Source: an uncultured Deinococcales bacterium
GTDB lineage: Bacteria > Deinococcota > Deinococci > Deinococcales > Trueperaceae
Assembly (NCBI GenBank): GCA_937934635.1
Contig: CALGZD010000345.1
Coordinates: 1-7,326 of the forward strand
Reading direction: 5' to 3'
Length of the DNA stretch: 7,326 nucleotides
Positions 5,536 to 7,326 of this stretch are shown piece by piece. The notes beneath the pieces are model-generated. The model did not search any database. It saw only the letters and a list, made by a program, of their open reading frames with translations, and was not told the DNA's origin. How positions within the stretch are numbered: position 1 is the first letter of the stretch; the number at the start of each line of letters is the position of its first letter. The translations under genes and the position numbers were made by a program.

Positions 5536-5822
5536 GAGCCAACCTCCGAGCTTAGATAACTTCTTGACTGTAAAAAAGAGGGATTGGGTTTAGGTTCTTT
5601 TTGAAGCTAAAGTTTTAAAATCTCATTTTTTACTTATTATTCAACCACTGAGGTTTCCACGGCACAAGTGCGTAAATGCCCAGAATGGCTTAATAATGAA
5701 CTTACAGGATGATAAATTCCTTGAAGCTTGCTTCGAATTAAATATTCAGAATCAATGATTGATAGTGTAGTTAAAAGTGCTTTATAGAGGAACTAATAAA
5801 TCGTTTTTGGAGGTTTAGTAGA
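5536..5822. other. Intergenic region between gatA and purA
   Basis: These 287 bp hold no supported gene. Besides the purA Shine-Dalgarno GGAGG (minus strand, plus positions 5543-5547), a 13 nt dyad ATCAAT-G-ATTGAT is at 5751-5763 and a smaller one, GCAC-aa-GTGC, at 5662-5671. I see no hairpin with a U-run behind gatA, so read-through from gatA into purA is possible. I see no convincing -35/-10 pair for purA either; TTGAAT (minus, 5644-5639) is the best -35-like box but lacks a good partner. Confidence 0.5.
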
Positions 5823-7322
5823 CTACCAAGTTTTTGCCAAAGGTGAAAAACCCTCACCCATATTACTTTGCAGTGCTTGAGCGACCTGCACTAATCGCTC
5901 GTCCTTCATGACAGGTGCAAGAAACTGCATACCACATGGCAAGTCATCGTCTGCTTTACCAGCAGGTATGCTCATGCCACCAACGCCAACAAGATTGGCA
6001 GCAACTGTGTCTATGTCTACAAGGTAGGCAGCTAGAGGATCATCACTTTTTTCACCCATTTTGAAGGCAGGACTTGGCGTAGTTGGACTGAGCAGTACAT
6101 CAACAGTTTCAAAGGCTTTTGCGAATTCATCTGCAATCAGACGGCGAACTTTGAGTGCTTTGCCGTAGTAGGCATCGTAATACCCTGCGGAAAGCGCATA
6201 GCTTCCTGTAAGGATTCTACGCTTTACTTCTGGACCAAAACCTTCGCCACGGGTGAGCATCATCGACTCTGCTTGACCAAGCGCATCTTCACCTTGGCGG
6301 TTGCCGTAAATCATGCCATCGTAGCGGGCTAGATTACTACTAGCTTCGGCGGGAGCAATTAGGTAATAACTTGAAATAGCGTATTTAATGTTAGGTAAAG
6401 ATACATTGACGACTTCTGCGCCAAGTTCTTTTAGTTGAGCTTTTGTTTTTTCAATTGCAGAGATAGTACCTTCGCTATTACCATCACCACAAAGCTCTTC
6501 AATAAAACCAATTTTCATGCCCTGTAAAGAAGCGCCATGTAAAGAAGCGTTATCTAAAGAAGCATCAGTTAAAGCTGCGCTAAATTGTGGCGTGTCATCA
6601 ACTACGCTAGTTGAATCTTGTGGGTCGTGCCCAGCCATCACGTCCATTGCAAGCGCTATGTCCTCGCTAGAACGTGCCATGACGCCAACTTGATCTAGAG
6701 AGCTAGCGTAGGCAATCACGCCAAAGCGAGAGAGGCGACCATAGGTAGGTTTAAAGCCAATGATGCCATTGTAGGCAGCAGGTTGACGGACAGAACCACC
6801 TGTGTCTGTGCCAAGTGCTAGTGGGGCAACACCAGTAGCAACTGCTACGGCTGAACCACCAGATGAGCCACCTGCAACGTGTTCAGTGCTCCAAGCGTTG
6901 CTTGCTGCGCCGAAAGCAGAGTTTTCGTTGCTACTGCCCATGCCGAACTCGTCTAAGTTTGCTTTGGCTATGACGATGGCATCTTGGAGCTCGAGCCGTT
7001 CCACAACTGTCGCACTATAGGGCGGCACAAAATTATTCAGGATTTTCGAGGCAGCTGTAGTTAGTACACCTTTAGTACAGATGTTGTCTTTAACTACAAC
7101 AGGAACACCTGCAAGTTTGCCCAAGCTTTCGCCAGCAGCTCTTTTTGCGTCAATTGCTTTCGCTTGCTCAAGGGCAGAATCAATAATTGTGATGAAGGCG
7201 TTGTGTTCACTCTGCACACTATGTGCTCGTCTAAGTGCTTCACTAACAACTGACTCCGCGCTTATTTCGCCTGCCTGTACTGCGGCAGCAATCTGATGGG
7301 CAAATTCCATAATCGGTAGCAT
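5823..7322 (-). CDS. gatA: Aspartyl/glutamyl-tRNA amidotransferase subunit A GatA (5' end at window edge)
   Basis: GatA is the glutaminase subunit of GatCAB. It releases ammonia from glutamine, which is used with ATP by GatB to turn Glu-tRNA(Gln) or Asp-tRNA(Asn) into the correct amidated tRNA. The amidase-signature triad is intact: Lys78 in VVVKDN, cis-Ser153 in AGGSSGGSA (150-158) and nucleophile Ser177 in TDTGGSVRQPA (172-182). GatA-specific stretches include KPTYGRLSRFG (191-201), ASSLDQVG (206-213), EASSNLARYDG (326-336) and GYYDAYYGKA (380-389). The frame's first visible ATG is only 4 bp from the window end and a second Met is at residue 5, so the true start may be either, or slightly upstream. 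Length (about 499) is normal to slightly long; an insertion of roughly a dozen residues of five-residue repeats occurs at about 252-267. gatB and gatC are not in the window. Confidence 0.97.
   Translation of the reverse strand: MLPIMEFAHQIAAAVQAGEISAESVVSEALRRAHSVQSEHNAFITIIDSALEQAKAIDAKRAAGESLGKLAGVPVVVKDNICTKGVLTTAASKILNNFVPPYSATVVERLELQDAIVIAKANLDEFGMGSSNENSAFGAASNAWSTEHVAGGSSGGSAVAVATGVAPLALGTDTGGSVRQPAAYNGIIGFKPTYGRLSRFGVIAYASSLDQVGVMARSSEDIALAMDVMAGHDPQDSTSVVDDTPQFSAALTDASLDNASLHGASLQGMKIGFIEELCGDGNSEGTISAIEKTKAQLKELGAEVVNVSLPNIKYAISSYYLIAPAEASSNLARYDGMIYGNRQGEDALGQAESMMLTRGEGFGPEVKRRILTGSYALSAGYYDAYYGKALKVRRLIADEFAKAFETVDVLLSPTTPSPAFKMGEKSDDPLAAYLVDIDTVAANLVGVGGMSIPAGKADDDLPCGMQFLAPVMKDERLVQVAQALQSNMGEGFSPLAKTW
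6522..6581 (-). repeat. Four degenerate 15 bp tandem repeats inside gatA
   Basis: Units at 6522-6536, 6537-6551, 6552-6566 and 6567-6581 share the plus-strand core tAAAGaaGC at a 15 bp period. They encode, on the minus strand, DASLD, NASLH and GASLQ preceded by a decayed SAALT unit (about residues 248-267). The pattern resembles pentapeptide repeats (A-[DNS]-L-x-x) but is too short to form the full helix. It falls in the variable surface segment after DSTSVVDD, away from the catalytic triad. Confidence 0.8.
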
Positions 7323-7326
7323 ACCG

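Noticed and set aside
6802..7296. Plus-strand ORFs opposite gatA (6802-7020 and 7081-7296)
   Set aside because: These are antisense shadows of a strongly conserved gene; composition is Ala/Ser-rich, as expected from the complement of gatA codons.

Overview
The window comes from a bacterial chromosome, slightly AT-rich by eye, in a diderm-looking organism. The secreted solute-binding protein has a plain Sec signal without a lipobox cysteine, which suggests a periplasm. GatA implies that the organism makes Gln-tRNA and/or Asn-tRNA by transamidation. FdhD implies a molybdenum or tungsten formate dehydrogenase elsewhere. The short adenylosuccinate synthetase (404 residues) would fit the Deinococcota or similar lineages, but I cannot assign a taxon with confidence.

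Layout. Positions 885-1 (minus strand) hold fdhD, cut by the left edge, with a long disordered N-terminal extension. A 270 bp divergent intergenic region (886-1155) carries a 21 bp tandem duplication, a pair of direct repeats, small dyads and candidate promoters. At 1156-1284 (plus strand) there is a clear FMN riboswitch (RFN element). A very good Shine-Dalgarno sequence overlaps the last helix strand of the riboswitch and serves a doubtful 67-codon ORF (1296-1499). This overlaps the TTG start of a 527-residue ABC transporter protein in which ATPase and permease are fused (1490-3073). A THI5/NMT1-like periplasmic binding protein follows (3105-4091). Next come a REP-like palindromic element (about 4103-4220) and a strong terminator for the convergent purA (4321-5535, minus). 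The right end is gatA (5823-7322, minus), whose 5' end lies at the window edge.

How the parts work together. The riboswitch, fused transporter and binding protein form one plus-strand transcription unit. FMN control of a THI5-like ABC importer points to uptake of riboflavin or a related flavin, functionally like the RibXY systems proposed in Chloroflexi. The general family alone would have suggested a thiamine-precursor or sulfonate importer. The likely switch mechanism is translational: FMN stabilises helix P1, which contains part of the Shine-Dalgarno sequence. purA and gatA are ordinary housekeeping genes on the opposite strand, separated by 287 bp.

The most interesting points are the flavin importer with its one-chain ATPase-permease architecture, the unusual riboswitch-to-gene leader, and two independent in-frame 15 bp tandem repeats that add five-residue repeats to FdhD and GatA.
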